This document shows positions 36,746 to 49,045 of a DNA stretch of 64,000 bases, one piece after another. The notes under the pieces were generated by a model. The model did not search any database and had not been told where the DNA came from. It saw only the letters and a program-made list of their open reading frames with translations. Positions within the stretch are counted from its first letter, which is position 1. Every line of letters begins with the position of its first letter. The DNA is from Opisthocomus hoazin. Lineage: Eukaryota; Chordata; Aves; Opisthocomiformes; Opisthocomidae. The position numbers and the translations under genes are program-made. Where the stretch lies: assembly GCF_030867145.1 (NCBI RefSeq), contig NC_134443.1:1798001-1862000 (forward strand), given 5' to 3'.

Positions 36746-38511
36746 TTACTGCTGTGGTGGCCACTGATACAGAGACTGCAGGAGCTGTTGCTCTATAGGG
36801 GGTTGTCTTCGGTGGCGAGCGTCTTGTTGCTGTTGTGCTGGACGAGATGGAGCTTCTGCCCCGCTGTGCTCCTGCTCCAGCACCTTGGATTCAGGAAGCT
36901 GATGGAAAGCCAGGTCGTGGCACATTCCCCGGGGCTTGGGAGCCCAATGCAGGCTTGCATCCGGCTGTGGGGGCAGCAGCTTCTGGGTCTTGCTGGGGTT
37001 GTGGCTGTGCCAAGGGGCCTCGCAGACCTGGGTCTTGTTGTTTGGGTCTCTCCCTCGTGTCTCAGAGGGACAATTCAGGTCCTGCTTTGCTGATGCCAAC
37101 TCTGGGCTCTGATGGTGGTTTGAAATTGGTACCTCAGTTTCTAGGGCCTGGTGGGTCTTCGGGTCCTGTTTAGGTGTCTCGGTCTCTTCAGCCTTATGGG
37201 TATTTCTGTCCTGCTCTGGGGTGGCAGTGTCCAGGATATCACCTCTCTCAGGATCCCCTTCTGGTGCATCAGTCCCGTCATCCTGATGGGTGTCCTGGTC
37301 CTGCTCTGGTGTCTCGCTCTCTTGGGTTTGATGGTTAGCCTGGTCCTGCTCTGGTGTCTCACCCTCCTGGGTTTGATGGTCATCCTGGTCCTGCTCTGAT
37401 GACTCGCCCTCCTGGGTTTGATGGTTAGCCTGGTCCTGCTCTGGTGTCTCACCCTCTGGGGTCTGATGGTCGTCCTGGTTCTGCTCCGGTGTCTCACCCT
37501 CCTGGGTTTGATGGTTAGCCTGGTCCTGCTCTGATGACTCGCCCTCCTGGGTTTGATGGTTAGCCTGGTCCTGCTCTGGTGTCTCACCCTCTGGGGTCTG
37601 ATGGTCATCCTGGTCCTGCTCCGGTGTCTCACCCTCCTGGGTCTGATGGTCGTCCTGGTCCTGCTCCGGTGTCTCACCCTCCTGGGTCTGATGGTCGTCC
37701 TGGTCCTGCTCTGGTGTCTCACCCTCCTGGGTCTGATGGTCGTCCTGGTCCTGCATCTCAGTGTCCTGGACCTGATTATTCATACCCTGGTTGGGGACCT
37801 GCTGGTTGCTTGAGACGCTCCCTGCTGTGCGCAGCTTCCGTGGCTGCTCCCCACTTGCCTTCTCTTCCGCTGTTGGCTCTTGACCATCTTCTGGTGCCTG
37901 GTGCTGCTGTAGCGGCTTGTAACAAGCCTTGGCCACACGGAAAGCCAGGCTGAGCAACTCGCAGAAGTCAACCCTACAGTTGCTGTCATCATCCAGGAAG
38001 CACAGCACCTTCTTGACAGTTTTGGGGTCCTGGGGGTTCTGTAAAGAGACGGACGGTGTTGGAGAAGCCCGTGAGCCATTTGTGTTATTTCTCTAGGAGC
38101 ACTTGAGCAGTCTCAGGGCAGAAATCCAGCCCCACGGCCCCTCTGCTACTGTGGCTCCTGTTGCTCCCCGTACCGAGCTCTACAAGCTGCTGGCACCGGG
38201 AGAATGAACAGCTTCTCCTCTTCCCTGCAAATCCTGGGCTTTGAAGGCATCTGTGCCTTTCCCAGGGAGCCAGGTGTCCTGTCCATGGGAGTGCATGGCT
38301 TTAGCCACCCCGCGGCATGCCCGATCCCAGCCCTACAACCCGAAGGCACAGCGACGGCCGGCTCCATCCTCACCTCCATTGCGTCCTCGAACTCCTGCTC
38401 GATGACCTGCCTCAGCTCCTCCCTGCTCAGGGGGCTGCAGTTGCCGTCGCTTCTGGCGCACATGTAGAAAGCAGCAACGATGCTGTCGATGTTTTCATGG
38501 AGCTGAGCCAT
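36746..38511 (-). CDS. CRNN: Cornulin (S100-fused protein with Gln/Glu-rich repeats)
   Basis: Cornulin is an S100-fused protein of differentiating squamous epithelium. Exon 2 coding part is 38374-38511 (46 codons, MAQLHENIDSIVAAFY...EFEDAME); exon 3 is 36746-38038 (starts NPQDPKTVKKVLCFL). The total is 476 residues. Both S100-type EF-hand halves are present, but the second loop reads DDDSNCRVDFCE: the usually invariant Gly at loop position 6 is Cys, so calcium binding may be weakened. Residues about 137-292 are ten well-kept 15-residue repeats (DDHQTQEGETPEQDQ) with a few decayed ones after them. A Gln/Pro-rich tail ends QSLYQWPPQQ. The gene has the same strand and exon plan as scaffoldin, 5 kb away. 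Human cornulin has longer (60-residue) repeats, so the name rests on the S100 module, Gln-richness and position next to SCFN. Confidence 0.88.
37300..37765 (-). repeat. CRNN: CRNN 45-bp coding tandem repeats
   Basis: About ten 45-bp units encode DDHQTQEGETPEQDQ or variants. ANHQTQEGESSEQDQ alternates with DDHQTPEGETPEQDQ in the central part, suggesting exchange in 90- to 135-bp blocks. At the C-terminal side the units fade into DTHQDDGTDAPEGDP-type remnants. Confidence 0.93.
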
Positions 38512-38533
38512 CTCCCTGCAAGATTGAGGCAGC

Positions 38534-39061
38534 CTGCAAGAAAAACACAGGCAAAATGGGGCTTTTATGTTTTTTTTGCTTGGTTTTCAGATAAGTTCCT
38601 CTTAAACAACACAGCTGGAAAGGCAAAGAGGGAAAGAAGAGCCAGAGAAAGGCACAAATAAAATGAAACTATAAGGGAAGGGAAAGAGAGAGCAAGAGGG
38701 ATCTCACAGGAAAACAAGTCTGAAAAATGAAACTCAGCTGCAGCGATGGCTGGGTGTGAAGACCAGCAGGTGATGGCTGGAGAGGTGGGGGACAGCGAGA
38801 GCTGAAAGGCTGGGGGCACCCAGTAAGAGAGGAGAGAAGAAAATCCCATTTGGCTTTCTCTGGAGCAGAGCAGAGCTGCGAATGGAGGTTGTCTCTGACG
38901 AACCAAGGAGTAGTGCCATTCCAGATCTCTTTTATTATTTTTTTGTATTTTTTCTTTAGGAGAGCTCAGCAGTGGCAGCCCCCGGGTCATCCTCGTGGCC
39001 AGAAGCTCCTGCTTTCCCGCTGGTAGCTAACTCAGACAGTGTAAAAACTGTCCAGGCTTAC
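38534..39061 (-). other. CRNN: CRNN intron 1
   Basis: 5'UTR intron. Donor GTAAGC starts at 39061 and acceptor TTCTTGCAG ends at 38534, followed by a 22-nt leader before the ATG at 38511. No other feature is seen. Confidence 0.7.
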
Positions 39062-39134
39062 CTGGGTGAGGAGGAGGAGCGCTGAGCTTCAGGAGCGCAG
39101 TCTGGAGCAGCTCAGCTCTCAGGCGTCTTATATA
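39062..39134 (-). promoter_or_regulatory. CRNN: CRNN TATA box and non-coding exon 1
   Basis: TATATAAG on the minus strand at 39134-39127. A start near 39100 and the donor after 39062 give a non-coding exon 1 of about 40 nt, as in SCFN. Confidence 0.65.
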
Positions 39135-42100
39135 CCGTTCAGGATCACAGCCTGCGTCTTGCAGAGGAGACACCCCTTCAGCGGGGCGACCCGAAACGTC
39201 GCTCACCCCAATTACATTGTCATGCCCCTGTCTTCATTTGTCTCTTTCTCATTAACTTCTGCTCTGATGCTTTTCTCTGGGTTTAATACGTGATCCTTCC
39301 TAAGCTTGCCCCACCTGCAGACACACTTCAGAGGAATTTAACAGAAAAGGCTATTTTTACCACTGGAGGATTTAAAGTGATGCCCGAGCAACGCCCGGGA
39401 CTCTTGTGTCTGGTAAACGTGTTTTGCGAAAGGAGATCCCCAGTGACTGACGGGCAGGGGAGGAGACGCCTGGGAGTGCTTGCATGGTGAATAAAGACCA
39501 AAGAAAACAAAGGAAGAAAAATGAGGATATTGTGATGCCAAGATGAATGTGTTTCCTTCCAGAAACTCCCTCTTCTGGATCCCGATGGGGAGGTAGGCAT
39601 CGAGCAAAGAAACCTTTTCTAACAGTGCCACCAAGTGGCACTGGGAGTAGGACAGAGGGGTGACATGGTGTGTCCCAGAGCCAGCGAGCAGCTGGGGACT
39701 GTGGGCATGGTGGGCTGCCATCACCCATTACCAGAAGGGGAAACTGAGGCATTTGGCAAGGAAGGGACCAGTCCCCACTGCAACCCTGTGTCCTGTGGGT
39801 GAGGCCACCATATTGGTGCCCAGTGGGTTAACTGGGAGCCCCACAGGCCTAAATGCGGTTAGATCAGGAAAATATATTTTATATATGAAATAGTATAAAT
39901 TTTAGATATGGAAGTTGTTTCCTAGGCATTTGGAGTAAGACTTTTAGGTGTACTTACTATAGCTTTCTATTTTTTTAAAGTGCTTTTCTTGGCCAAGAGA
40001 TGGTTAATAAGAAAGACTGGGGAAAAAAATTATACCAGAAATCCATGTAACTTTTAAAGCACAAGGTGATTTGGTCACAGAAAATGAAACACACCCAGTT
40101 CTGTATTAAAAAAAAGCACTTTCAGGAAATTGCCCTGGCTTGCTTTGTGCCTTTCATGGGGGGGGAAGGTTAATGGGTCGCACTTCACTGATGTGAAATC
40201 CTCGCAGATATACGGGGAAGGGATAACTAGGGGAGGCTGCAGGGTCAGGAGGGCTTTGCAGGCTGTCCTGTCCTTTGGTTGTGTGCTGAGCCCTCTTGAG
40301 CTCAGGGCTTTTTTTTCGCTGGGGGGCTCTGTCTGAAACCATGCTCCTTCTTTCAGCGGAGAGGTTTAATCGCAGGTGCCATCAAGCAGCTCTTCTGTCA
40401 GCCTGAGCGGGCAGTGGCCAGGGAGGACCTGTGATCTCCCTTTTATTTCTGTTTCTCAATCTATCAACTTTTCTATCACGTATGCATGAAGCGTACCGCT
40501 TTCCTCTAACACGTGGCATGTTTGCTGCCAACCTTCTCATTAAGCTGAGGTGAGGGTAGAGGGCAATTACTGGGGGCACCTTGAAGAGGCAGAAGTGTTT
40601 AGGGTGTTCCTGCTGAAGTTATTTCTAGTCAAACCACCCAGACCCTGAGCAGGGTGGTTTCTCCTCTTGTCGACAAGCGTAGACAATAACAGGTTTGTGT
40701 TGTACAGGATTTCATACGTGTTTTAGGAAGCAGAAAAGGTTAGAGGGTCGAATGGTACGTGAAGAAGTGCTGCAGAACAGAAAAGAGAAGAATATCACTT
40801 TCAGCAGAGCTTGCAAGAAATGATGTTGAATCCAGGGAGAGGAGAGCAGGTGCTGCTACGACTTGTGCTAATGAAATTACCCGAAACCTCAGGGTGCTGC
40901 CTGGAGAGCGGTGAAACAGGAGGGGAGGCTTTGCACTCACTCACACCTGGTTTGCAAGGATGATGGGGGGGGCTGAACAGGATTGGGATGGGGCTGGGTG
41001 GGCTTGCTCTCGGAAGAGGTCTGGAAAGAAGCTGATCTTCATAGGAGCTCCTCTGCAGTGGAAGAGCAGCTTTTGTGCTGCTCTTCACTGTGAAAACGGC
41101 TCTTCCCACAGAGCCAAATGGCTTAATACAATTAGCTTGTGATGCCTTTGGCTCAAATAAAGCTTGAACTCTAATTTCTCTGTTTTCACCCAATAACGGA
41201 AGGATCCAAGGCCGTGCCCCATGTGGTTAGAGACTCCTGGGCACTCAAGACCTTCAAGCCGAGCTGGTCCTGGAAAGGCACCATTAGCACCACAGCCTAA
41301 ACTTGGGGGCCGGAGGGGTAGCTCCTTCCCCTGTGATGCCACCTGCGCTTCAGAGAAGGATCAGTACTGGGGGAGTTTGTGTTCGAAGCAGCCAACATGC
41401 ACGTTACTCAGAGCTGGCTTTCCCAGGTGGATTTACCACGGAGGCATGGAGGTAAGGTGCATGGTGTGGTGGAGAAGGGAACAAGTCTGCAGCATGTTAT
41501 TTACCTGGCAAACTCACTCCACTAATAGTCACAAGTTTTTGAGGTGTATTTGCTGAAGGAGCTCTGTTTTCTGAGCTCAGCAGTAGGAAATGCGTCGGGG
41601 CAATGGGCAAAGCAGCTTCTCTGGGTAGGCAGTGTGTATTCAAGGTTAGGCTGCGGGTAAAATGCTCGCTGGTTGCTTCCTTTAAGCCATTTGATCGCCT
41701 AATTTTATCCACATCTGTCCAGTTCACCTTGCTTTCTGTTTCCTGGGCAAAATGATGTTCACAGAATCACAGAATGATCGCGGCTGGAAGGGACCTCCAT
41801 GGGTCATCTAGTCCAACCCCCTGCCCAAGCAGGGTCACCCAGAGCAGGCTGCACAGGACCTTGTCCAGGAGGGTGTGGAATATCTCCAGAGAAGGAGACT
41901 CCACAACCTCCCTGGGCAGCCTGGGCCAGGGCTCCGGCACCCTCCGAGGGAAGAAGTTCTTCCTCAGGTTCAGCTGGAGCTTCCTCTGCTCCAGTTTGTG
42001 CCCGTTGCCCCTTGTCCTGTCACTGGGCACCACTGGAAGGTGTTTGGCATCCACACGAGGGGCGGCTGTGGTTCCGCAGGCTGTGGACTGCACAGCTGGG

Positions 42101-45100
42101 ATGGGTCTGGAGGAGTTGTGTGCACCAGAGCTGGGTGAAGCTGGAGGTGACACCTGCCTCAGGACAGCACTGGGACTTTGGTGTGGTCATTTAGAGCAGG
42201 TTTGTGTCCAAAGTGCAGGAAAAAAGAAAGGTGTGGAAATGTGTATGGTTACACAAGAGCTTGAGAATAATTTGGTAGCTGTTGTTACCACCATAGTGAT
42301 TGCAGAAGATCTACAACTTGGGTCATGCTTAATTTCTCCTGCTGTATTTTAATGTAGAAAACTCCAGGTAAACCAACCTCACCTACAATTATTTTCACTG
42401 AAAATATAACTAGAAAACTGGTGCCTCCTCAGACAGCCCCGGGGTTATTTTCCTCTTGGATCTGGAAAATTGCTCAACTCCTCAGTTAATGGGGAGGGGA
42501 GGAAAGGAAGCAGCAGATGAAGGAGGCACTGGGAGGGCAGGGGGCACAGAAAAAGCATTGCCAGCGGTCGGGGGTGTGTGGTGAGGGTGCGTCAGGCGGT
42601 AATGGCAGGGGCTGGTGTGGGGTGTGAGGACTTGGGGGTGTTTAAGGTCTGGGGCTCAAGGGGGTGGGAGTTAGGTCAGAGCGGTCAGGTTTCTCAACAG
42701 AAAAATAAAACAGCAAATTACTGTTTATTCCTGTGTGACTCTGTTCCTGCTCAGCAGGGAAGAGCAGAAGTGTAGGTTAGTGCTGATGAAAGAGGGAAAG
42801 TTTAACGTGAGAAAGCATTTAAATACGGGTTTTGGAGAGCTGGGAGACTGCGGGGCTCAAATGGATGGGGCTTGCTTAGGGATGCTGAAAGAAAAAGCAA
42901 ATGCCTGGTTAGTGCCTGCACGCTGTGCAGCCGGGGGACCCAGAGGATCTGGGTTATTGCCTTCCTGACCTGGCTCCTCTGCCTCCTCCCTGACGTTGCC
43001 TCCTTCCTCTGGCCTGCTGAGGGCAGTTTACGCTGAGGTTCAGGCTTCCCTCCCTGCTCTTGCTTCCTTCCATGCACAAAGCACAATTCCTACACTTTCA
43101 CCCGGCTGGAGCCCATTATACAGAGAGTTTTATCGCTACATCTATGTCATGATCAGGAATTAAGCTAATTGGAATAACATGCTTTATTTTCCTACGCTGC
43201 CTAGGCATTTCAGCAGGTTATTTCTGTTGCAACCTTCTTTATTGCTAATTCATTGTGACATTAAGAAGTGTAATACATCAGCTTTTCCCTAATACATGTT
43301 TCCACTTTTTTACATGTTAATGAGGACATTTAACGTATTTCTTCAGAGATAATTGGATTCTAAGGCTCCCTGTGGTAATGCACTGAAAGCCAGCTAGCAG
43401 CCTTTAATATCTAAAAGACTCTTTCTGCATTTGAATAATCCCACAATTAAAATTAGGAATTAATCTCTTGGCTGAAACAAGGTTTTTGAGGATACTTTTC
43501 TTGTTTTGAGACAGTTCTAATACATATGTTAACTATACTTACGGAGAAGTTAATTAAGCCCTTCCTTTGCATTCGTACCCCAGAACTCACAAAGGGGCAC
43601 AGGTATTTCAGATTATCTTGTTCCTCTCGCCCGTTGATCCTCCTTGTGAAGGCAGGGTTTTTCTGTGCTTCCTTTGCTCTGAACTTATCCAGCCAGCTGT
43701 TTGAATTCAAAACATAGAAGCCATCATTGAGTAAATTATATTTTCTGAAGGTGCAAAGGAACTCAGAAGTGCATTTAAACAGCTCTAGGTCTGGGAAAGA
43801 ATGATATGCAGCTAGCCAGTGCAGAGAGAGCACATGTGAAATTCTGTATCTCATTTGAAGCAAATCTTTAGCAAGTAGACGAAGAATAAACCAACCAAAC
43901 ATGGAAATGGGGCAGGGAGGAAGGTGAGATGAGATGATCCCACATTTACTGCCGTGAAGAATGATTTCGCCTCCCTCTGAAGGCACCTGCTTTTCCCTGT
44001 AAGGAGAGGGACTCCCGGCGAGGCAGTGTGCTGTGTGGCAGTCCTTCATCCCAGGTATTTGGGAATGCTGTTAACTGATGGATGTTCAAGACAAAATGAA
44101 TCACGCAGCTACTACTTGTTACCTCCAGCCCAGAAGACTGCAGGTCCTGCTTTTTAACTGTCATCAGAAAACGAGCTCTGACACTGCTTCTATGTTCCTT
44201 GCCTTTGAACTTCTCCAAGCCCCGGCAAGACATGTCCTCCTGCCTTCCCGTGCCGTGTACCGCCAGAGGACGCTGCGGGTGTGCATGCACGGACACACGT
44301 GTGCGTGCGTGCTGCGGTGCCCAGGCCAGGCGCCTGCCTGCACAGACACACGGTGTGCGTTTGGTGTGGGCAGCTGGGACGCCATCCCTCCCGCCGAGTC
44401 TGCTGCCCGCACCCAGACGCGCTCCCGGAGCCAGCCACGGGGTTTAGCTGGGGAAAATCGGTTTCTGGGCAGAGCTCTGACTGTAAGCCAGGTTTTTGTG
44501 GTCATGCTCAGAGGCTGGGCAGGTGTAGCAGCCCGTCTGCGAGCACTCCTCTTTGATTTTCTTTCCCTGCTGTATCATCCTGAGCTCGGAGCCATCGCCC
44601 CTACCACGTGTGGGGACAGTGGCTGGGGATGGAGGCAGCGGCAGTTGGCTCCTGCTGCCCGTGGAGCTCGCTGCCTCATCCCGGGCAGTCAGCAGAGGAG
44701 GTGGGCTGGGACGGGACAGGGCAGTTGGTCAGTTGTGGTCCCTGATGGCTTGCTCCACTTGAAAGCTGAGGGTTTGGTGGAGACCTGAGTCACCTCTTGT
44801 GGCTGTGGTGGCAGTGAGTCACGGGCAGCACTCATTCCGGCTGCTCCCCTTAGTGGTGGGGAGAATTTCGGTGCCTTTGCCCGTTAGCTTCCTCACTGCC
44901 CAGCATACCAGTGAGAGACTTTCAGTGCCTTTTGCTCACTCGTTTTCAGAGGAAGCTGCAATTTTGGGTGATGACTTAGTCTCAGGTTTAGTGTCTTCTC
45001 TGGTTGGGGTGGAAAGCTGCCTTCTGCTCTCCTGAAAAGCAGCTCTGGCCACCAAGGAGTATCCGCAGGAGCACTGAGGGCAGCTGAAGAGAAAGCGATT

Positions 45101-48100
45101 AAGAAGTGCTCAGAGGTGGCTGTGCTGCAACAACGGGAGCATTGTCTAGAGCAGAGGGTGGAAGGGGGCAGAGAGGACGTGTTGGGAAACACGACCTGAT
45201 AGAAACCCCACCAAAGCCAGGCTGGCAGTGTGGTGGATCTGGCTGGGTAAGGCGCTGCCGGGGAGCAACAAGGCGTTGTGTTGGGCTGGCAGCCGAGGAC
45301 CGGAGCGGGTGCTCTGGGGCGAGACAGAGCTTGCCTGGCAGGGACACGTATCTTGGCAGCCGTACGGCAGTGCTCGGTGAGCTGAACAGTGCGGGTCTGG
45401 AAGCTGCTCACGGCTTGGGAAGGCTTGGGCGGTGGCAGCAGGGGGGACAGCCAGGCTGATGCATCTTGTCCTGCACTGTGCTGCCTGCGCTGCCTGCGAG
45501 AATGCAGCTCCTGCCTGCCCTGCCCGCTCCTTTCCTCTTTCCCAGAGAGATGTACAGACAGGGAAATCACCTGCTTCCTTTTTTTCATAGGGGTTCATTT
45601 TTCTTTAGCCTGGCTTTCCGAAGAAGTAAAGCCTCTACGCTCCCGCTTGTAATATCCTGACCTATTATTTGCAAGAAAAGTTGACACAGTGGCATGGTTG
45701 AAACAAATGGTAAATCTCTATTAGTTTCACGAAAATTGGTAGAGACCTGGTTAAGCTGTTGTAGTAGAAAGCACTGATCGGTTCTCCCTTCACTGGGCTG
45801 TTGGACACAGGACGGGCGGTGGAAACCAGGCTCTACCAGTTCTGCCCATGACCTGCCTTGTTAAAGAGCAACGTTTCTGTTTGTTTAGACTGGGAAGGTG
45901 TGCTGGGCTTTGGCAGGCTCCCAGCCGTTCTCAGAAGCTTCTTGCCTGGGTGTACATTTGTGCTGAAGTTTAGAGCTGTGCCCTGCTCAAAACGGAGCCA
46001 GTCGCAGCCCATGGGCAAAAGTCACCTGGTCCTGAACCCAGCAAGATGCTGGATGGGAGCCTGAAAACCAGAAAGGGAAAAAATGGGATGAAGAAACCAA
46101 ATTTGGAGCCGACGTGGCAATGGCTGAACTTGTTATTTTTGTTAAACGCTTCACTTAGTGCAGCTTGTGTGTGTTTTGAAGAGTTACCTGGACGCGCTAA
46201 GCGGTGCTGACCTCTCTGTGTTTAGTAAAGGGTGGGAGATGCTCATTTTAACTGGACTTCTCAGTCTCTTCTCTGTGCCTGGAAGACTGTCTGGAGCTGG
46301 TGACTCAGGCCGGGGGAATGCGGGCTCCAGACTGGCACCGCTCACAGGGCAGACCTGCAGCAGTTGACCTGCTCTGAAGGATCGGCTTCCTAAAATGACT
46401 GACCTGGCTCCATGAAATAATCAGTAGCAGCCCTGGGATACTGCTTATGGTCCTTCGTCTCAGTGCCAGCTAAGATGTCCCTGCGCCAGCTCTCAGCCTT
46501 GTTGGCCATGCTTGAGAAGTAAGGTCCTCAAGTTCTGTTTGCAAACAAAGCTTGGCCAAACCCGGGCTGGATGGCATTTTGTCTTTCCTTCCTCTCTGTA
46601 GGAAAGGGATAAATTACTAGCTGATGTGAGGAATGCCACAATCACACCTGGTGCCTCTTCCAGCTGTACCAATTACACTCCACCCTGATGATGATGAGGT
46701 GTCACAAGGCAGGAATAATGACAGATGGCCAAGGGGAGGAGATTGTGGCAAAGGGAACATGAGAACCGTCAAAGGAATGAAGAGCTGGGGGAAGGCAATG
46801 AGCAGGCTGCTCATGAATTCTGAGATGAAAACACAGTACTTCCCCAGATAGCAGAGACCAGTGAAAGGAACTAGCTGGCTCTGGACCTCTTCCTGCTGTG
46901 CTGCTTTACCACCAGCGCTGCAGGCCTGGGGCTGGGATCAGGGCACTGCAGCCTGGCCACAAAGATCATCCCTGCCCCAGATTGCTCAAACGAAGAAACG
47001 CTGAAGTGACAGTCGATGCACCTAACAAAAAGGACAAGTTTTTCTAGGTTTAGTTTTCGTATAAAACATGACATACTTATGGCGCTGGATGGACTGTGGA
47101 GTCCTTTAAACAGCTAAAGAAACCTTCACCTTGGTCTTGATGAACACCTCCAGCGTAATGACACTTGAGAAAAGGAAACTCGCTGCCTGGGCTGCTGTGC
47201 TGGAGGAAACGGCTCAGTCTCCAGGCTTTATTTTATTGGAAAGCACCCAGGATGATGCCAGCACAGTCTGAGCAGCAGTAGATGGGTGTTTGGAAGTCAG
47301 ATGTGCTGGGATGGGGCGCACTGTGTTGGCATAACCAGGAATGTTGGGGTTGGGAGGGGAAGTGCCAGCCAGGGCGATGCCAGTGTGTAATGGGAAGTTC
47401 TTTTTTGTAACCGAGATGATGTGGGAGAACACAGTGATTTGTAAAGGACAGCCTGGTAATAGGGTGTCCAAAGAGCATCTTCTAACAAGGAGCGGAGCTT
47501 ATCTGACTTTGCAAGGGCATATTTGGTACTCCAGTAAGCAGTGTTCCTCTGCTTATCGTCTTTGCTGGTTCATTTTAGTTGTCATTTTTATGTTCCTATA
47601 GGCGATCTTCACTAATGTTTGATTTATAGGTGAATCTAATACTGCAGATCTAATCTAACTCAAAAGAATCTCATTACAACATAATGGGTGATAGATGTAG
47701 TTTCAGGCACGGTAATCTGGCATAATGTCTGGAGAATGATATCTGTTGATTTATTTACTGGGCAAAAAATGGAAACAGCTGACAAACTTTTCAGGTTCAT
47801 CAAGATTTATTCCCTCAGTCTAATAAGCTGCGATTGTTGCTATGCTATAAAGACTTGTTTCATCTCTTTGCAAATACACAGAGAGCGCAAACGCATGGAG
47901 ATATTTTATTTGAGGTGCGTGTGGAGGCAGAAAAATCCTTTCGAGCAGAGAATGTTGAAGACCCAGCAAACAAAGTGCCATGATCCAACAAAAATGGCTC
48001 TCACTGAGCAGCTGTTTACGGATGCCTGGGCTGGTTCTTAGAATTTTTCCAGGCTGCCTTGAGCTGGGTATGTCTTCTTGCAGTGGCAGCAAACTGCTGT

Positions 48101-48835
48101 GTCAGCAGAGAGCAGCTTGCGACCAAGGGCCCCGGGGAGTACGGAGAGCCTGGGGTGCTAGCACCGAGTCCGATAGGGCTGCTGGGCGAGAAATGCCGGA
48201 TGATAGATCAGTTACAGGGCAGGCAGCTGCCGGAATAATTGGTATATCCTTCTCCCCCTGCTCTTTCTGTGGTTTTAAAAAAGCTTTATCCACCTACTGC
48301 ATCAGGTTGCTGGTAATATTTAAACATACAACTCCGGTTCTGGGGAAAGCTGTTATGTGACGAAAACTTTTAATTCTACAGAGTTTTACCCAGCCTTCAG
48401 CTGGACGTTGTGCAATAAAACTCCCATTTCTCAGCGTTACTCCTTCTCCTGGTGTTTTCTGCAACTTCTTTCTGTTCAGTGTTTGCTCTTCCTTCACCCT
48501 AAATGCTGTCATTTTGTATCTCCTTAAAAGACCTTTCTCCAGCTATGTTAAAATGATGCCTTTGAGCTACTTTTCTCAATATTCTCATAATAATTTCAAT
48601 CTAAAAGACCATTAAAAAAAAAGGATGGAAAACCCAAAGGCAAAATCATAACTGAATTTAAGACAGACTATGAAAGTTGTTATTTGTACGTGGGAAGTAA
48701 AAAGGTTGAAGATGACGAAATGGGTCTCTGTGAATGAAATTAACACTTGCATTGCGCTTTTGCCATTAGTATTGCAGTTAACATTAAGCAATAAAAATAA
48801 GAGCCATAATTAACCAATGATTGAAAAGTATTTTT
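39135..48835. other. Gene-poor gap between CRNN and the 49-kb EDC gene
   Basis: About 9.7 kb. Apart from one CR1 fragment I find no recognisable coding sequence, promoter-exon pair or RNA gene. The longest frames are 43453-44049 (-, 198 codons) and 44078-44788 (+, 236 codons); both look like chance by composition and match no family I know. The region from 44.2 to 45.6 kb is GC-rich with overlapping frames on both strands; 43.1-43.8 kb is AT-rich. Confidence 0.5.
41760..42040 (-). mobile_element. CR1 LINE 3' fragment
   Basis: Same structure as the copy at 21.46 kb: CACAGAATCACAGAAT at the left end, then GGCTGGAAGGGACCTCCATG, CTAGTCCAACCCCCTGCCCA and GAAGAAGTTCTTCCTCA. It is a 5'-truncated CR1 inserted in minus orientation. 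Confidence 0.9.
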
Positions 48836-48841
48836 TTTATT
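48836..48841 (-). promoter_or_regulatory. Poly(A) signal of the 49-kb EDC gene
   Basis: TTTATT on the plus strand reads AATAAA on the minus strand, about 205 nt beyond the stop codon at 49046. Confidence 0.65.
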
Positions 48842-49045
48842 GAACATGGAGCAATTCTCTCTCTTGTTGTTACACATGAGAAGCAGAGAGACTCACCAGA
48901 GGAGGTCTCGTTTATGCAGGGAAACCTCTTCCTCACTGCGTGCCCACTGCTGTCGCTCTTATTTCTTGCCCCGCAGCCAGTTCTGACACCTGGAGAGGCA
49001 CCGCTCCACGATGGCGGCGGTGCGGCTGTTGAGGCGGAAGGGTGC

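Noticed and set aside
43453-44049. 198-codon minus-strand ORF in an AT-rich area
   Set aside because: Unusually long for AT-rich DNA, but I recognise no motif, promoter or splice structure. Kept only as a note in the gap description.
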